Assembly: GCF_932276165.1 (NCBI RefSeq)
Contig: NC_064002.1
Span: 372,001-436,000, forward strand
Direction: 5' to 3'
DNA length: 64,000 nt
Source: Plutella xylostella
Taxonomy: Eukaryota; Arthropoda; Insecta; Lepidoptera; Plutellidae
Position 1 is the first letter of the stretch. Every line of letters starts with the position of its first letter. The position numbers and the translations under genes were made by a program. The notes beneath the pieces were generated by a model. That model was not told the origin of the DNA. It was given only the letters and a program-made list of their open reading frames with translations, and did not search any database. Below are positions 24,929-35,489 of the stretch, piece by piece.

Positions 24929-26080
24929 CAGGATAATATTCCTCTTTTTCCAGGCTATTTTCCCTGAAGGGGGAACAGGGGGCATTTGTCTCCACGATAG
25001 TAGCCCGAGATTATTAAATTTACCGAGCGAGGCAAAGATGGCCGGCTTATGTATCTACTCGGAAGGTAGATACCGAACTTTATGTGTGGGTAGATGAGAG
25101 AAGGTACTCCAAATGATAAATGGATAGTGCGAGGTGAGGAATGGCCTCGTATTCAGATGATGTAGTGTGGTATCATTGAGTTATACGAACACTTGCAGAG
25201 TAACGCCCGACGCCCGCTAGTTATGAAGACGTGATATATGATGTAGGCATAGTTTGAATTTTAAATACTGTCTTGTGCTTTATTATGACTTCAAAACACT
25301 ACATCGCCTTTACAATAAGGTTTCGATTCTACGTAAGTTGGTAGTAGGACAACAAACAGAAATCGTGTAATAACTTCTTCTAATTATTCATAATATTTTA
25401 TGGTGATAGCTTCTCCACTAACATAGTACGTCAATGTTTTTTATATGTTTAATTTGGATGTGACGTGTGCATATCAAATCTCCACGTGGTGACATTACCT
25501 AGCGTATTTAATAATACACTCTAGAGATATATAAAAGTTCCACTTGGCATTGCCGTTCATTGTGAGTTTATTTATTAACTTGGTCTACTTATAGCAACCT
25601 TACCTACATATATCTATCTACAATGATACCAACATTCAGCAAAATCTAAACAACCTAGACATTCGTTTAACTTTCATTTACTGTAGTCTCGCAGACCGCA
25701 GACCTGAAAGCTTTTTAAAAATGTTTTCTGTAAAATATAATTTAACGTCCGTCAACATTTCGCTAACATCCATTAAAGCAGGTACTTGTAAAATTCTGGA
25801 AACATCTTTGAGGCGAACACTCGCGCTTCATGCAAATGAACGTAACTTATAAATATGAAAATTAGAAATGCGAATCAGAAAGATAAATTTAAGAACAAGA
25901 AATAGTCTGTTGACTTCGTTTTCCAGGCTCTGTGTAGGTAAACTGAATTAATTTCCGTACATTACGTTGAATATTGCTTATTTTTCGTGACTGTAATCTT
26001 TCATGGTATGAACAACAGCTACCTACAGATTAGAATTTAGATTTAGTTACATTTAGTAAAAACATATAGTATACATAATA

Positions 26081-26305
26081 CACTCACGGGCAATGAAAAG
26101 GTTCCATTGACAAAAGAACCAAATTACTCCTAAACGGAAAAAGCTAGCTTAATGACGCCTTCTGCAACATTGATGTTCAGGAATCAGGATATTACCAACT
26201 AAAATCGGTAATATTTTGTTAAGATTTTAAAATAATTGTTTGAAAAAATTTAGATTGTTTGGTGTCGGCATTTTGTGAGTGGAACTTTTTCATTGCCTGT
26301 GAGTG
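26081..26305. mobile_element. TA-flanked MITE, family A, copy 2 (best preserved)
   Basis: The left end CACTCACGGGCAATGAAAAG and the right end CTTTTTCATTGCCTGTGAGTG are inverted repeats. Both are flanked by TA (26,079-26,080 and 26,306-26,307). The interior aligns with the copy at 18,392. At 225 bp it has no coding capacity. Confidence 0.8.
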
Positions 26306-26610
26306 TAAAATAATAATGATAATTATTGTTAATACAAAATGTGGTTAAGTACGTAAGATAATTGCTTAATAACTTAAAATAGGAAATGATATGAAATATT
26401 ATAAAATGAACTGAAACTGAATAATAAAAAAAACGACTGGGTATTACATGAACTTAATATTTTCACGACTTTTACGGTTGAATAACTGATTCTCGTGACT
26501 TGGATTTTTCACAAGTTATGTTTTTGATAAGTACGAGTAGCTTCATTATTACACCTAACAAAACAAATTAAAATTAAAATCTCACATTCGTCGTTTTGGC
26601 TGTGGGCGTG

Positions 26611-26660
26611 ATTGGTTCATGGTATAAAAGCTAGGATGCGCGGGCGCTCCTCGCACTTGG
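26611..26660 (+). promoter_or_regulatory. TATA promoter of the candidate small gene
   Basis: ATTGG (reverse CCAAT) at 26,611 is followed by TATAAAAG at 26,623-26,630. A TCGCACTT initiator-like sequence lies about 28 bases further on. An ATG (26,664) and a splice donor (GAC|GTGAGT at 26,676) follow at once, and a CCGCCATCTTG YY1/Pho-type motif lies near 26,716. The combination is a convincing core promoter, but the predicted 5' leader would be only about 10 bases. Confidence 0.45.
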
Positions 26661-26663
26661 GCG

Positions 26664-27578
26664 ATGTCTCGGGACGTGAGTATACTCTCTCTTTAACTTC
26701 CATTTTGAATTGCCTTCCGCCATCTTGTTCAGACCGCGTGGTGCCTTGCATTTTAAATTATTTCCAGTGATATCAAAATTCATAATTCCCCCGTAAAGAA
26801 TGAAAAATGTTAATAAAGCTTTAATTCATGTGGTCTGTTACGTAATTTCAGTGTGTTGAGGTATAGTGTAAGAAACGTGGTCTAGCTTTGAGGTTACTGA
26901 AGTGTGGTTTGTTTGTCCGCAGTGAGCCAGGGTTCCTTGACTTTCGCGGCCTGTAGCGGTATGGTAAGTATTTTTATTTGTTTTATCACATTTTAGGCTA
27001 ATGATAAACGAGCTTTTATATAGCAGAAATTATTATTATGTCTGCCATCCACGTTGTTTAGCCAATTCTTTAATTATTACTGCTCTCTTTTCATCTACGC
27101 TTGCTCTGCTAAGTTGTGAAATTCCATTTGCGAACCGTCACATGTGTGGCATAATGAGCTTATCATTTATGCTTATTCCACACTTATCTTCATTCCACAT
27201 GCTTTAATAACCTCAATACTTTATGTAGGTTACCATATCACCACAAACAACGTGTCCTGATTAACCTTCCATGCAATCTTCCGCTGCTGTATTTTGCAAC
27301 CGCCCAGCTTATTTCCACATCACCCTACTTCCCCTTAGCTATCCATGCAAATTATTACAGGCAGAAGGACCTATAGCTACGGCAGCAAGCTCCGATGCCC
27401 ACATTACCCTACCCCTATGTCACCTTAACCTTGCAACATCTTGTTACAGGCAGAAGGGCCTGGCTACGGCGGCAGGCCGCGGTCGCCTGGTGCCCGCGCT
27501 GCCGGCGGCCCCGTGACCCCCGAGGCCCCTGCGGCCCCCGCGGCCCCCGCGCAGCGCCCGGCTGGCAGGCGCGGCTGA
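26664..27578 (+). CDS. Candidate three-exon gene, 57-aa Pro/Ala/Gly-rich product
   Basis: Not recognised. Proposed coding exons are 26,664-26,675, 26,931-26,963 and 27,450-27,578 (12 + 33 + 129 bases, 57 aa plus TGA). The donors are GAC|GTGAGT and ATG|GTAAGT; the acceptors are GCCAG|GG and TTACAG|GC. The product starts MSRDGSLTFAACSGMAEGPG and ends in repeated PAAPA blocks and an Arg/Gly tail, with no signal peptide, membrane span or known domain. A second acceptor 8 bases upstream (AG at 26,921-26,922) would put a stop right after MSRD, leaving the ATG at the end of exon 2 as the start of a 43-aa product. Another acceptor at 27,360 would give a different C-terminus. TATA context, clean splice sites and frame agreement support a real transcript. 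The short product and GC-biased last exon could instead be a 5' part of a longer gene. Confidence 0.35.
27317..27490 (+). repeat. Tandem duplication of a 3' splice site and exon start
   Basis: Unit 1 (27,317-27,400) and unit 2 (27,401 to about 27,490) both read 'acat(c/t)accctac', then a pyrimidine-rich tract, then ttacag|gcagaagg(a/g)cct and a GGC-rich exon start. Both contain a usable acceptor (AG at 27,359-27,360 and 27,448-27,449). The second copy is GC-richer downstream. It looks like a local duplication of an acceptor that could allow alternative splicing. Confidence 0.55.
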
Positions 27579-28827
27579 CGCCCCTCAGCCAGGCTTGAGG
27601 GTCGGCCAGCGGAACCGTCACCCTATATGTTTATTTATCACCTTCGTGTAATGTAAGTTACCGTTTTTGATCGATGATTACTGCCAGGGTTATTGTTTAA
27701 TCTAACAAACAGGTCGTGGGACATCAAGAAAAGATCAGCCGTTTCCAATAATAATACGTACTAGTTTCAGTTAAATTGTTAAGGATTCCTTATGTTATAG
27801 TTATGGTAAACGCGTTCTAAGTTAAAGTCTAAGTTCTAAGTTTTTCACTTTTTTATTTATTCTAGTCTAATTATCTATGAATGTCAAGAACCCACTACTT
27901 GGTATTTACAGGTCCTTTAACCTATAAGTTATAGTAATCAAATACCATTCAATAACACGATGATGTGTAATTCCAGTGACCAATCCGGCAGTTTTGTGGA
28001 CGCGCGGCGGCGTCACGAGCCGCCAGCTCAAGACCTCCGGGAATCATAACCACCATATCGACAGATTTTATGTATATTAGTTTGTAGTTTATCTTTAAAT
28101 GTAAGTAGATATGTAAAACGTTCACCAATTCGCATACAACATAAATCAAACACTAGGTTAAGTATATAACTCTCACTTTTCCGTTTTATTTTTCCACGAA
28201 AAAGCTTTTCCATGTTATTTTCATTGTCTATGCACGTTACAAGCGTATTAATTAAGGTTTACTGCTACGAAAATGTTGTAAATAATATGTACTTTTCCAT
28301 TCTTTCAACATTTTTCATTAGATTTAAGTAAGTTGTGCTCACAATTTGTTGTAACAGTCAGCAATAAAGTGCGTATCTTTCTCATCGAGCTAAAAGTAAA
28401 GATATTTGTTTTTATTAAGTAATATTTTAAGTTTATTATGTTTTCCGAGTGTTCAACATGAGATATATTACTGTTATCCCTTTTACATTTTTGGTTTTCT
28501 TGCAATAAAATAGTTTTTGTATTTCTATTGGCATTTCATTTACATTTTAACTCGGCAGGTTTATAATTAGGTAGTAAGTATAGGTACTTAATTGGTGAGA
28601 TAAAAATAATTTTGCCGCTCTCTAAAATTAGTATTTCTAACACCCATATTGATCCAGACCTTCTGTACATAATTATCATGACGTCGTCGTAAACACCCGT
28701 AACACAGAATAATAACTAGTACCCGTGCCCGTAAGTAACTCATTCTATTTTCAATTGGTAAACATAAACTGACTGAGAAAGACAAGCGATAAGAAAACTT
28801 CAGTACTTACCTAATTAATAGGTATTC
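27579..28827. other. Non-coding stretch, no gene recognised
   Basis: Downstream of the candidate small gene the sequence returns to A+T-rich DNA. A strong donor-like AAT|GTAAGT lies near 27,650 and a short GC patch near 28,000. I see no coding similarity on either strand. Confidence 0.5.
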
Positions 28828-28955
28828 ATTTATTTATTTACACTTTATTGTACACAAAAATCAATTTTTCCATGGAATCATTTAAAAACATAGCTAATAA
28901 TTTGCGCACAAAGGCGGACTTATTGCTAAAAAGCAATTTCTACCAGCCAACCTTT
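28828..28955 (-). mobile_element. Antisense LINE 3' tail
   Basis: On the minus strand it reads 'aaggttggctggtagaaatt', 'agcaataagtccgcctttgt' and ends in 'caataaagtgtaaataaata'. This is the same 3' UTR module as the plus-strand copies. Confidence 0.7.
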
Positions 28956-29016
28956 GATTGGTGGTTATCGGTTGTATGTAATGTAAGCTCTTAAAATGAA
29001 CAATAATAAATTTAGG

Positions 29017-29327
29017 TATACACGGTGTTGCAAAATTGGTATACTAAGCCGAAACCTACATGTGCAGCATGGTATATCTAAGCCCGAAACTGAAATCAGA
29101 ATTTGGAAATTCGCGAAAAAATAAATTAATTTTCCATAGTAAAAAGTCACGTCCCTAAATAAAAATAGATTTAAAAAAAAAAGTCACGTGACTAACAAAG
29201 TTTCTATGGAAAATGATTTTTGTTTTCGCGAATTTTCAAATTCTGATTTCAGTTTCAGGCTTAGATATACCATGCTGCACATGTAGGTTTCGGCTTAGTA
29301 TAATCCCTTTTTGCAACACCCTGTATA
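29017..29327. mobile_element. Long foldback MITE (two ~140-bp arms)
   Basis: The left arm from 29,017 ('tacacggtgttgcaaaa...') and the right arm ending at 29,327 ('...ttgcaacaccctgta') are inverted copies of about 140 bp with only scattered mismatches, separated by a short A-rich centre (29,165-29,185). Shared blocks include ACTAAGCCGAAACCTACATG and GCAGCATGGTATATCTAAGC. TA occurs at both edges. Transcription through it would give a long dsRNA hairpin, a plausible siRNA source. Confidence 0.8.
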
Positions 29328-29499
29328 AACAATCACAGAAATAACAACTTTAATTTAAACTAATAAAATAAATGGGATATCTACCTATAATTTTAATAAT
29401 GCCTAAACCTTAAACAACTACCTATATTACAATAAATAGAATAACTAATATAGTTAAATTATAATACATATACTTACAATACCTATATAATATTATAAT

Positions 29500-29704
29500 A
29501 TAATACATTTATTTATTTACTTAAGGCACATCAACAGTACATGTTACAATACACTTACAAAAAAAAAATAAGGTTATAGAGGTACTTATCTATAACATGT
29601 ACCAATTACAGATATGCTCATAAATATATAAACATATAATACATAAATCCTAATCCTAACTAATCCTAACTTCCTAACTAATATTATAAATGCGAAAGTA
29701 ACTG

Positions 29705-29735
<31 letters not shown>

Positions 29736-30392
29736 TACTCTTTCACGCAAAAACTACTGAACGGATTTGAATGAAATTTGGTATACATACGATCTAGACC
29801 CTGAGAAAAAACATAGGCTACTTTTTATCCCGGAATTCCCACGGGAAAACTTTTTAAGGCGAAGCGAAGCGCGCGGGAACAGCTAGTATATAATAATATC
29901 TAGGGTTTGATAATAATGATTCCTCACACTCTTCTTAAAAGTTGCAATTGATGGTGACAGCCTCACGCTCACAGGTAAGCGGTTCCACAGGCACGCCGCC
30001 TTCATAGCAAAGGAATCGCCATAAGAGGCAGCGTTATGTTCAGGTATACTGAGCATCTTGTTCTCATTAGATCTCAATGCACGTCCATGCGAACTTAGGA
30101 AAGAAAATTTTGATTTCATATATTAGGGGAAGCTGGATTATTCAATACATTGAATAGAAAATTGAGAATGTGAGTATTCCGGCGAAGTCGAATTGGAAGC
30201 CACTTTAATTGAGCACGATACTCAGAAATATGATCATACTTACCTAATCCGAATATAAATCGGATACATAAGTTCTGGAGACGTTCGAGTTTGTTGAGTA
30301 GCTCTTCAGTGAGGTCAAGATAGCTTACGTCAGCGTAATCGAGAATCGGGAGCAGAAAAGACTGTGCCAGCGTAATTTTGGTAAATTAGGTA
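29500..30392 (-). mobile_element. LINE fragment with reverse-transcriptase C-terminus
   Basis: The minus strand from 30,392 downwards reads LPILDYADVSYLDLTEELLN, then KLERLQNLCIRFIFGLGK and RAQLKWLPIRLRRN. After a frame break near 30,120 it reads SIPEHNAASYGDSFAMKAAC, then LWNRLPVSVRLSPSIATFKK. These are the end of the RT domain and the C-terminal tail of a CR1/Jockey-like ORF2. It is a pseudogene: 5' truncated, frameshifted and cut by a Helitron-like insertion (29,674-29,886). The segment 29,500-29,670, with a reversed 3'-UTR-like composition, is probably its other side. Confidence 0.75.
29674..29886. mobile_element. Helitron-like non-autonomous element, copy 1
   Basis: It begins 'ctaactaatattataaatgc' and carries a (TCTG)n tract (29,706-29,735). 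It then has the block 'cacgcaaaaactactgaacg', 'aaatttggtatac' and 'ggctactttttatcccgg', ends GCGCGGGAACAGCTAG, and is followed by T. The same order of blocks recurs at 30,873-31,107. A CTAG|T 3' end without inverted repeats or target duplication fits the Helitron-like elements of Lepidoptera; the class assignment is from memory of the family, not from a search. Confidence 0.6.
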
Positions 30393-30872
30393 TAGTTGAC
30401 AAATCCAGTAGGGAGGATGCATTAATCACAAACACACTTAAATATCACTGTTATTGATAAATGCGTCAACATTCACTAGTTTCTCACATGAAACATTCAC
30501 AAATCCAATAATAATTAATATTTTATTCGACTCGCAAACAATCTCAAGCGCATAGAAAACAAACATGGCGAAAGCCGAAACTTACTTCCTTTTTGAAAAG
30601 TTATTAATGTATATATTTATTTTAATAAATTTACTTCCTACTATGTTTATAATTATTCTTGATATTAATAGTATTATTTTAACAATGCGATACATACTTT
30701 TTAAACTTATAAAGTTACTTTTAATAATGGGAACATAAAATCTTTTGTAATTTTTAAAAACTTTGTATTGATTTCCGGTTTGAATCACAGATCTCAGAAT
30801 AAGATCAAAATTAGAATGAATAACTTCAATGTTTAATTCAGATCACAAAAGCCATTTTATTTACAATAAGTA

Positions 30873-31107
30873 TCCCACTAATATTAAAAAGGCGAAAGTT
30901 AGAGTTTAAAGTTAGTGAGTAGTGTGTGTGTGTGTTTGTTACTTTTTCACGGCAAAACGGCTGAACCGATTTCGATGAAATTTGGCATGGAGTTAGCTGA
31001 TTCCCTGGATTAATGATGGATGAAAAATGAATACTTAGGCTACTTTTTATCGCAGAATTCTCACGGGAAAACTTTTTAAGGAGAAGCAAAGCTCGCGGGA
31101 AGAGCTA
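30873..31107. mobile_element. Helitron-like non-autonomous element, copy 2
   Basis: It starts 'tcccactaatattaaaaagg' and has a (GT)n tract in place of the (TCTG)n of copy 1. It then carries 'ttcacggcaaaacggctgaa', 'gaaatttggcatgg' and 'ggctactttttatcgcag', and ends 'gcgggaagagctag'+T. It lies in the same orientation as copy 1, about 1 kb away. The two are diverged, so they are independent old insertions. Confidence 0.6.
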
Positions 31108-34100
31108 GTTATACATTTATTTATTATATTATCAAGCCAAGCGTGTAGTAGACAACAATATGTAGGTAGTTTTTACAAAAAAAGATAGCAGCTTGATTAC
31201 TTACTACTGCTTAAGCCGTCAAAGGATAACCTTTTAAATACCAGAAAACAAAACACCAAAATTTTCCTGAAAACACTGAAGCCAACTAATTTATCCCGTG
31301 GCTTGATCGAGGGCCGAGCTTCGAGGGGCCGCCGCAAGATGGCGCTACAAAAACCTGACGAAGTAACAGATGATCTTCATTTAAATATTTTTGCAAGGGA
31401 CAGCCGAATTTAGGATGGGAGCTGAGAGAGGCCGTCACACACTATGGGCATTTTCCTATTTTAATTGTTTATATCCTACGGTAGGAAAAATATTTTTTAT
31501 ATCAGTTTACTGACTGTAGGCTGTATTGATGGTGATGTGTTTATTGGCTGGTTCAGCTTTTCAAAATCATCATCATCATCACGACCCATCACGTCCCCAC
31601 TACTGGGGCACAGGTCTCCTTCCAATGGTTTAGGCCTAGTCCACCACGCTGGCCTAGTGCGAGTTGGTGGACATTCAAAATCATGCGCTCATAATTGTTT
31701 AAAGTTGCACATGTATGTGCTGTTTTTTTTCGGTGCAAGGTTAAACAAATTACTTACAGATGAAGAAAAAGACGTAAGTATTCTGAATTATGAAAATGCC
31801 TGTCGCAGAATACACTTTATGCACGTATCTGTTTTGTGACTATCACCACTAGAGTAAGACTTATTCATCGAATGTAAGCAAGAATATTGAAAACATTTCT
31901 AGGTAAGTACTTCTCTTATACAATAATAAACCACCCCGTGTGGCAGTAAATGAGATGCGGCGACGGCCAATAGCGCCGCCGGGATCAAACACACACTTCG
32001 CCCGAGCTTTACACTGACACTTTGTTTTAGATTTATTGATGTTTTCCACGACAAAAACGTTATTAATTGTAGCCCGATGGTTTGCGATACTTTGCGAGTC
32101 AAACAGCAAAGACTCAGTCAGTATTTGAGTTTGAATCTTACGTTTATGTACTAAATTTGAATCTCACATAATATTATGAACTAGCTATATACCTATTGCC
32201 CGTGAACGCTTTAAAAAAATATCCGTGAGAATTATGGTATAAAAAAGCCTTTGTTATTCGGCTGGTCATCTGCTGTGTTAGTCAGCTTCCTACATAGGGA
32301 ATCAAAACATTAGTGTTTAGAAAATATGAGTACCTAGGTAAGATAAGCTGAACATCAGGCTGTCGTTCGAGTTACAAAAACGCTATGCCATTTAAAACTA
32401 ATTAACTGGATAATAAATAACCTTAGGTACAACTATATTTATAAAGGCCATATGAATTTATTAACTGCGTCACACCATGTCACACCTACCTTTATAAGGT
32501 AAAAAAACGTTACTGGTGACCCTAGTCCACTAATCCATTACCACGATACATTCCACACTCCGTCTCTGTTCTCGGGAGGCAATTCCTCTAATTGCATTAC
32601 GAAAACACCTTTCGTCGAGAGAAGTTTCCGTCTCAATAACTCATACGTATTTCATGATTGTGTCTCGAGTACATCCAACTCTAAGTACGGAGTATGAGGT
32701 ACAGTCGGCACACAGTAAAATCGTAAGCTACAATAAATAAAATGTAACTGATAATTTGATTAAAAATCTGTATATACAGGTTCTCTGGAAAGGCCACCAA
32801 CATAAAAATTCAATGAAAATCTTACTCATTTAGTTAGCGAAAAGTGGCCAGCGAGGTTAAAAGCAGAGATTTCTTGAAAGTTACACCTTTCGAGAACCCT
32901 TGGTCCCCAGTGATCGTATGGCGTAGTATCTACGTTGATAAGGATATAGTTTTTAACCCACAGTCTACAAGTGTAATTATATTGGTGATAAATGGTATAC
33001 TCTAGGTGCAAGTCTGCAGCGACTATGAAGCTGACTGTACGAGGTACCTCTGCGCGCGGGACCCCTCGTAATTCTTTCAATTTCGCGTTGTCTATGTAAA
33101 TGAGTCTGCAGTCTGTCGGTGCGCGCTTTAATATCAGCGGGGACACACTTCATCTTGTTTATTATCGGCTCCATTGTACCACGAGAACGCTAGGTCGACA
33201 CAATTGACTTTAACTTGGTAGTACCTAGTTGTAATCACAATTATTATAAGCTACTAAAGAAGTAGGTCTTTTGATTGAGACAGCTATTTGGCTGAAAAAT
33301 ATAGGATTGAAAGTGGTAATGGTAATCATAGCCATACAAAAAACGAATTCAGTAAGTATAGGTACTAACGTGAGATGCCGCCTGAATATTTCGCAATAGG
33401 GATAGTATTTCACAATGTTTCTAACAATTTATTTATCGCCACCACGTGCATATCCGTTGATAGTAAAATAACATAGATTTAATCGTGTTTTTTGTGGTAC
33501 ATTAATTACCGTGTCGTGCACGGCAGTGGAACCGCGCCGCCGCCGCCGCCGTCGCCCGCTCGCCACTCTTTGCCACAATTTTTCCAATTTCCCGCCGCTA
33601 CGCGACACGCCAAATCCTCCTTTGATTTATTTTTTAATTCAACCTCATTTCAATTTATGAAGCGATACTCCTTGTCTGAACATTTGTACCTGTGTGCTTC
33701 TTTATTTAAATGCGTCTCTATGGTATGGTAATTGATGTGCTTCGCATTTGTCACGCGTATTCCATTAATTTTGTTTCGTTTGCTAACGGTTTTATATTCG
33801 GGATATACCTACTTGAGACATCAAACGAATTCGAATATTTAAGAATCCTTGGGTTCAGGCAAATTAGTATAACATGCTTAATAAAGCTTGACCAATGAGT
33901 TTTACCACGAGTATTTGAGTGCGTAGTAAACTATATCTGAGCGCGATTACCTACTTCTACGGCTAAACCCAGAACATTTCAATCTACTCCGCACAAAAGC
34001 ATCATCATAAAACAACTTGAACACTATCTTATTCCCATCCTCACCTAAGTATACCTACAGCTAAAATAATAGATGGAAGACTCCTGAAAATAAAGCTTTC

Positions 34101-34761
34101 AGTAATATATTTCCAGGAAAATAGCCATTTTCTGCTAAGAGCTCTTGACATAGTTGGCTCAAGCCACGCCCCGCGCAGGCCCCGCCCTCCCCCCGCCACG
34201 CCCAGCCATCTTTGCCAAGATCCTTTTAGCTTTTATTACTCTTTAACAAGATGAGTGAGGACTGTGCCTAAGTCGTTTAAGTTTGACGGTGGAGAGTTTT
34301 ATGTTTGAGCACTTTAGCAGGCGGACGGAGCGTCAACAACGCAGCGTTAGTTTTTAACGGCACTGAGTAAGTGCTGAGGATGAGAGGAGTTTTAATAATG
34401 TCATCGTTGAATCTCGTACAGCTAGGCTTTCTGTGTACTGAACAACCCTTCGTAAGCGAGTCCAACTTGGATTGAGATGGTTTTTAACATGAATCTAGAT
34501 ACCTACCTACATCTTATAAAATTTATGGTAGACGTATTTCTTGTGCAAAGCAAACTACCTATTCAGTTTAGTTTTTTTTTTTTAATTTGAAACATCAATA
34601 TCATTTTTAATACCTATTCATATATTAATAATAATATACTAGATACCTCCTCCCCTCATGTTAAGGTGCTGATAGCTGAGCATTCACTGTCTTGTAAGTA
34701 ATGACTATTGAATAAAAATACAAGATCGTTTTAGCGGGCATTCTACTGAACGATAATAACA
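31108..34761. other. Non-coding stretch with GC patches
   Basis: No exon is recognised. GC patches lie at 31,310-31,350 (with CAAGATGGCGC, a YY1/Pho-type site), 33,530-33,605 (a GCC repeat) and 34,150-34,230 (GC and CACCC boxes). One interspersed repeat (31,567) is listed separately. The frame at 31,465-31,839 is only a read-through of that repeat. Confidence 0.5.
31567..31672 (+). repeat. Interspersed repeat, 'ATCATCATC...ccaccacgctggcc' type
   Basis: A (CAT)n start is followed by 'ccactactggggcacagg', 'ccaatggtttaggcctag' and 'ccaccacgctggcc'. A shortened copy lies reversed in a UGT intron (55,612-55,690). I know this block as a common lepidopteran interspersed repeat but cannot name the parent element with certainty. 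Confidence 0.5.
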
Positions 34762-34845
34762 CACTCACGAGCAATGAAAAAGTTCCAGTGACAATAGCAC
34801 CAAATAACTCTAAACTGAAAAGTTAGCTCCAATAATGCGCTGCTC
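34762..34845. mobile_element. Partial family-A MITE (copy 3)
   Basis: The left end CACTCACGAGCAATGAAAAA and the block 'ccaaataactctaaactgaa' match the copies at 18,392 and 26,081. The copy stops where an antisense SINE fragment begins at about 34,850. Confidence 0.55.
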
Positions 34846-34849
34846 CAAT

Positions 34850-34943
34850 ACATGGGGACGTCTCACGCACGGCCATCCCACCCCAAGCTAGGCAGAGATG
34901 CTAATATGGGTAACGGACAGCGGGTATATCTACACAAATACAC
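34850..34943 (-). mobile_element. SINE fragment, antisense
   Basis: On the minus strand it reads 'tgtatttgtgtagatatac', 'gctgtccgttaccca', 'gcctagcttggggt', 'ggatggccgtgcgtgagacg' and 'tcccc'. This matches the body and 3' end of the full SINE at 35,582-35,840 with scattered differences. The tRNA-like head is missing. Confidence 0.7.
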
Positions 34944-35489
34944 CTTTTGCGTTCCTTAGATTGCCTTCACCTGCCAACAAAACGCCAAGCAGTTTCCATC
35001 TTCCTCATCCGACGAACCCGGATCGATCTAGCTAATGCATAAATGTATTAGTCTCGCACTATTCCCCTAAATTTATACTTAATAAAGACCCGGGAGGCCT
35101 TCCATGTTTTTTCTTATATCTTCTTCTTTGAAGATAAAGCGGGCAATTGAGGAATATTTTTCTTTGTGGGTAAAAGAAAAAGTGTTTTTGTAGTCCGTTT
35201 GTTATTTGAGCGCGGCGGGTAGCTGTGTTATTGCCTGGTCGAGACGTGAGATGAGGTGGGAAAATAATAGAAGGCGTATTTATACTACTGTACTTACTTA
35301 TAACATGTTGTTTACGTCTTTTCATAGCTTGATTAAATTGTTAGACAAATTATTATAATTCTAAAATTCTGAATGTATACCAAATATTATGATCAATGAC
35401 CCGAGTCAGTAATTAAGTATGTGAAGACCTTATAAAAGAAGTATGCAATGCAGCATATGTTTTTGTAAAATAACAGAGACAATACCATA

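Larger units (their letters stand above)
21432..26580. other. Non-coding stretch with LINE tails and GC patches
   Basis: No exon is recognised. A GC-rich patch with a GGC repeat and overlapping ATCGAT sites lies at 21,660-21,745. Separately listed are paired hairpins (22,807), LINE tails (23,513 and 23,803), a GC-rich interleaved inverted repeat (24,869) and a MITE (26,081). Long T and A runs near 24,395 and 24,560 are simple low-complexity sequence. Confidence 0.5.

Noticed and set aside
27415..27621. Minus-strand collagen-like frame (GPRGPQGPRGSRG)
   Set aside because: It is the complement of the GC-rich last exon of the candidate small gene. Gly-Pro-Arg periodicity follows from the GGC/CCC repeats.
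29706..29735. (TCTG)n tract as a stand-alone microsatellite or CRISPR-like array
   Set aside because: It is a simple tandem repeat inside a Helitron-like element. There are no spacers.
31465..31839. 124-codon frame
   Set aside because: Its centre is the interspersed repeat at 31,567-31,672 and the ends are low-complexity.
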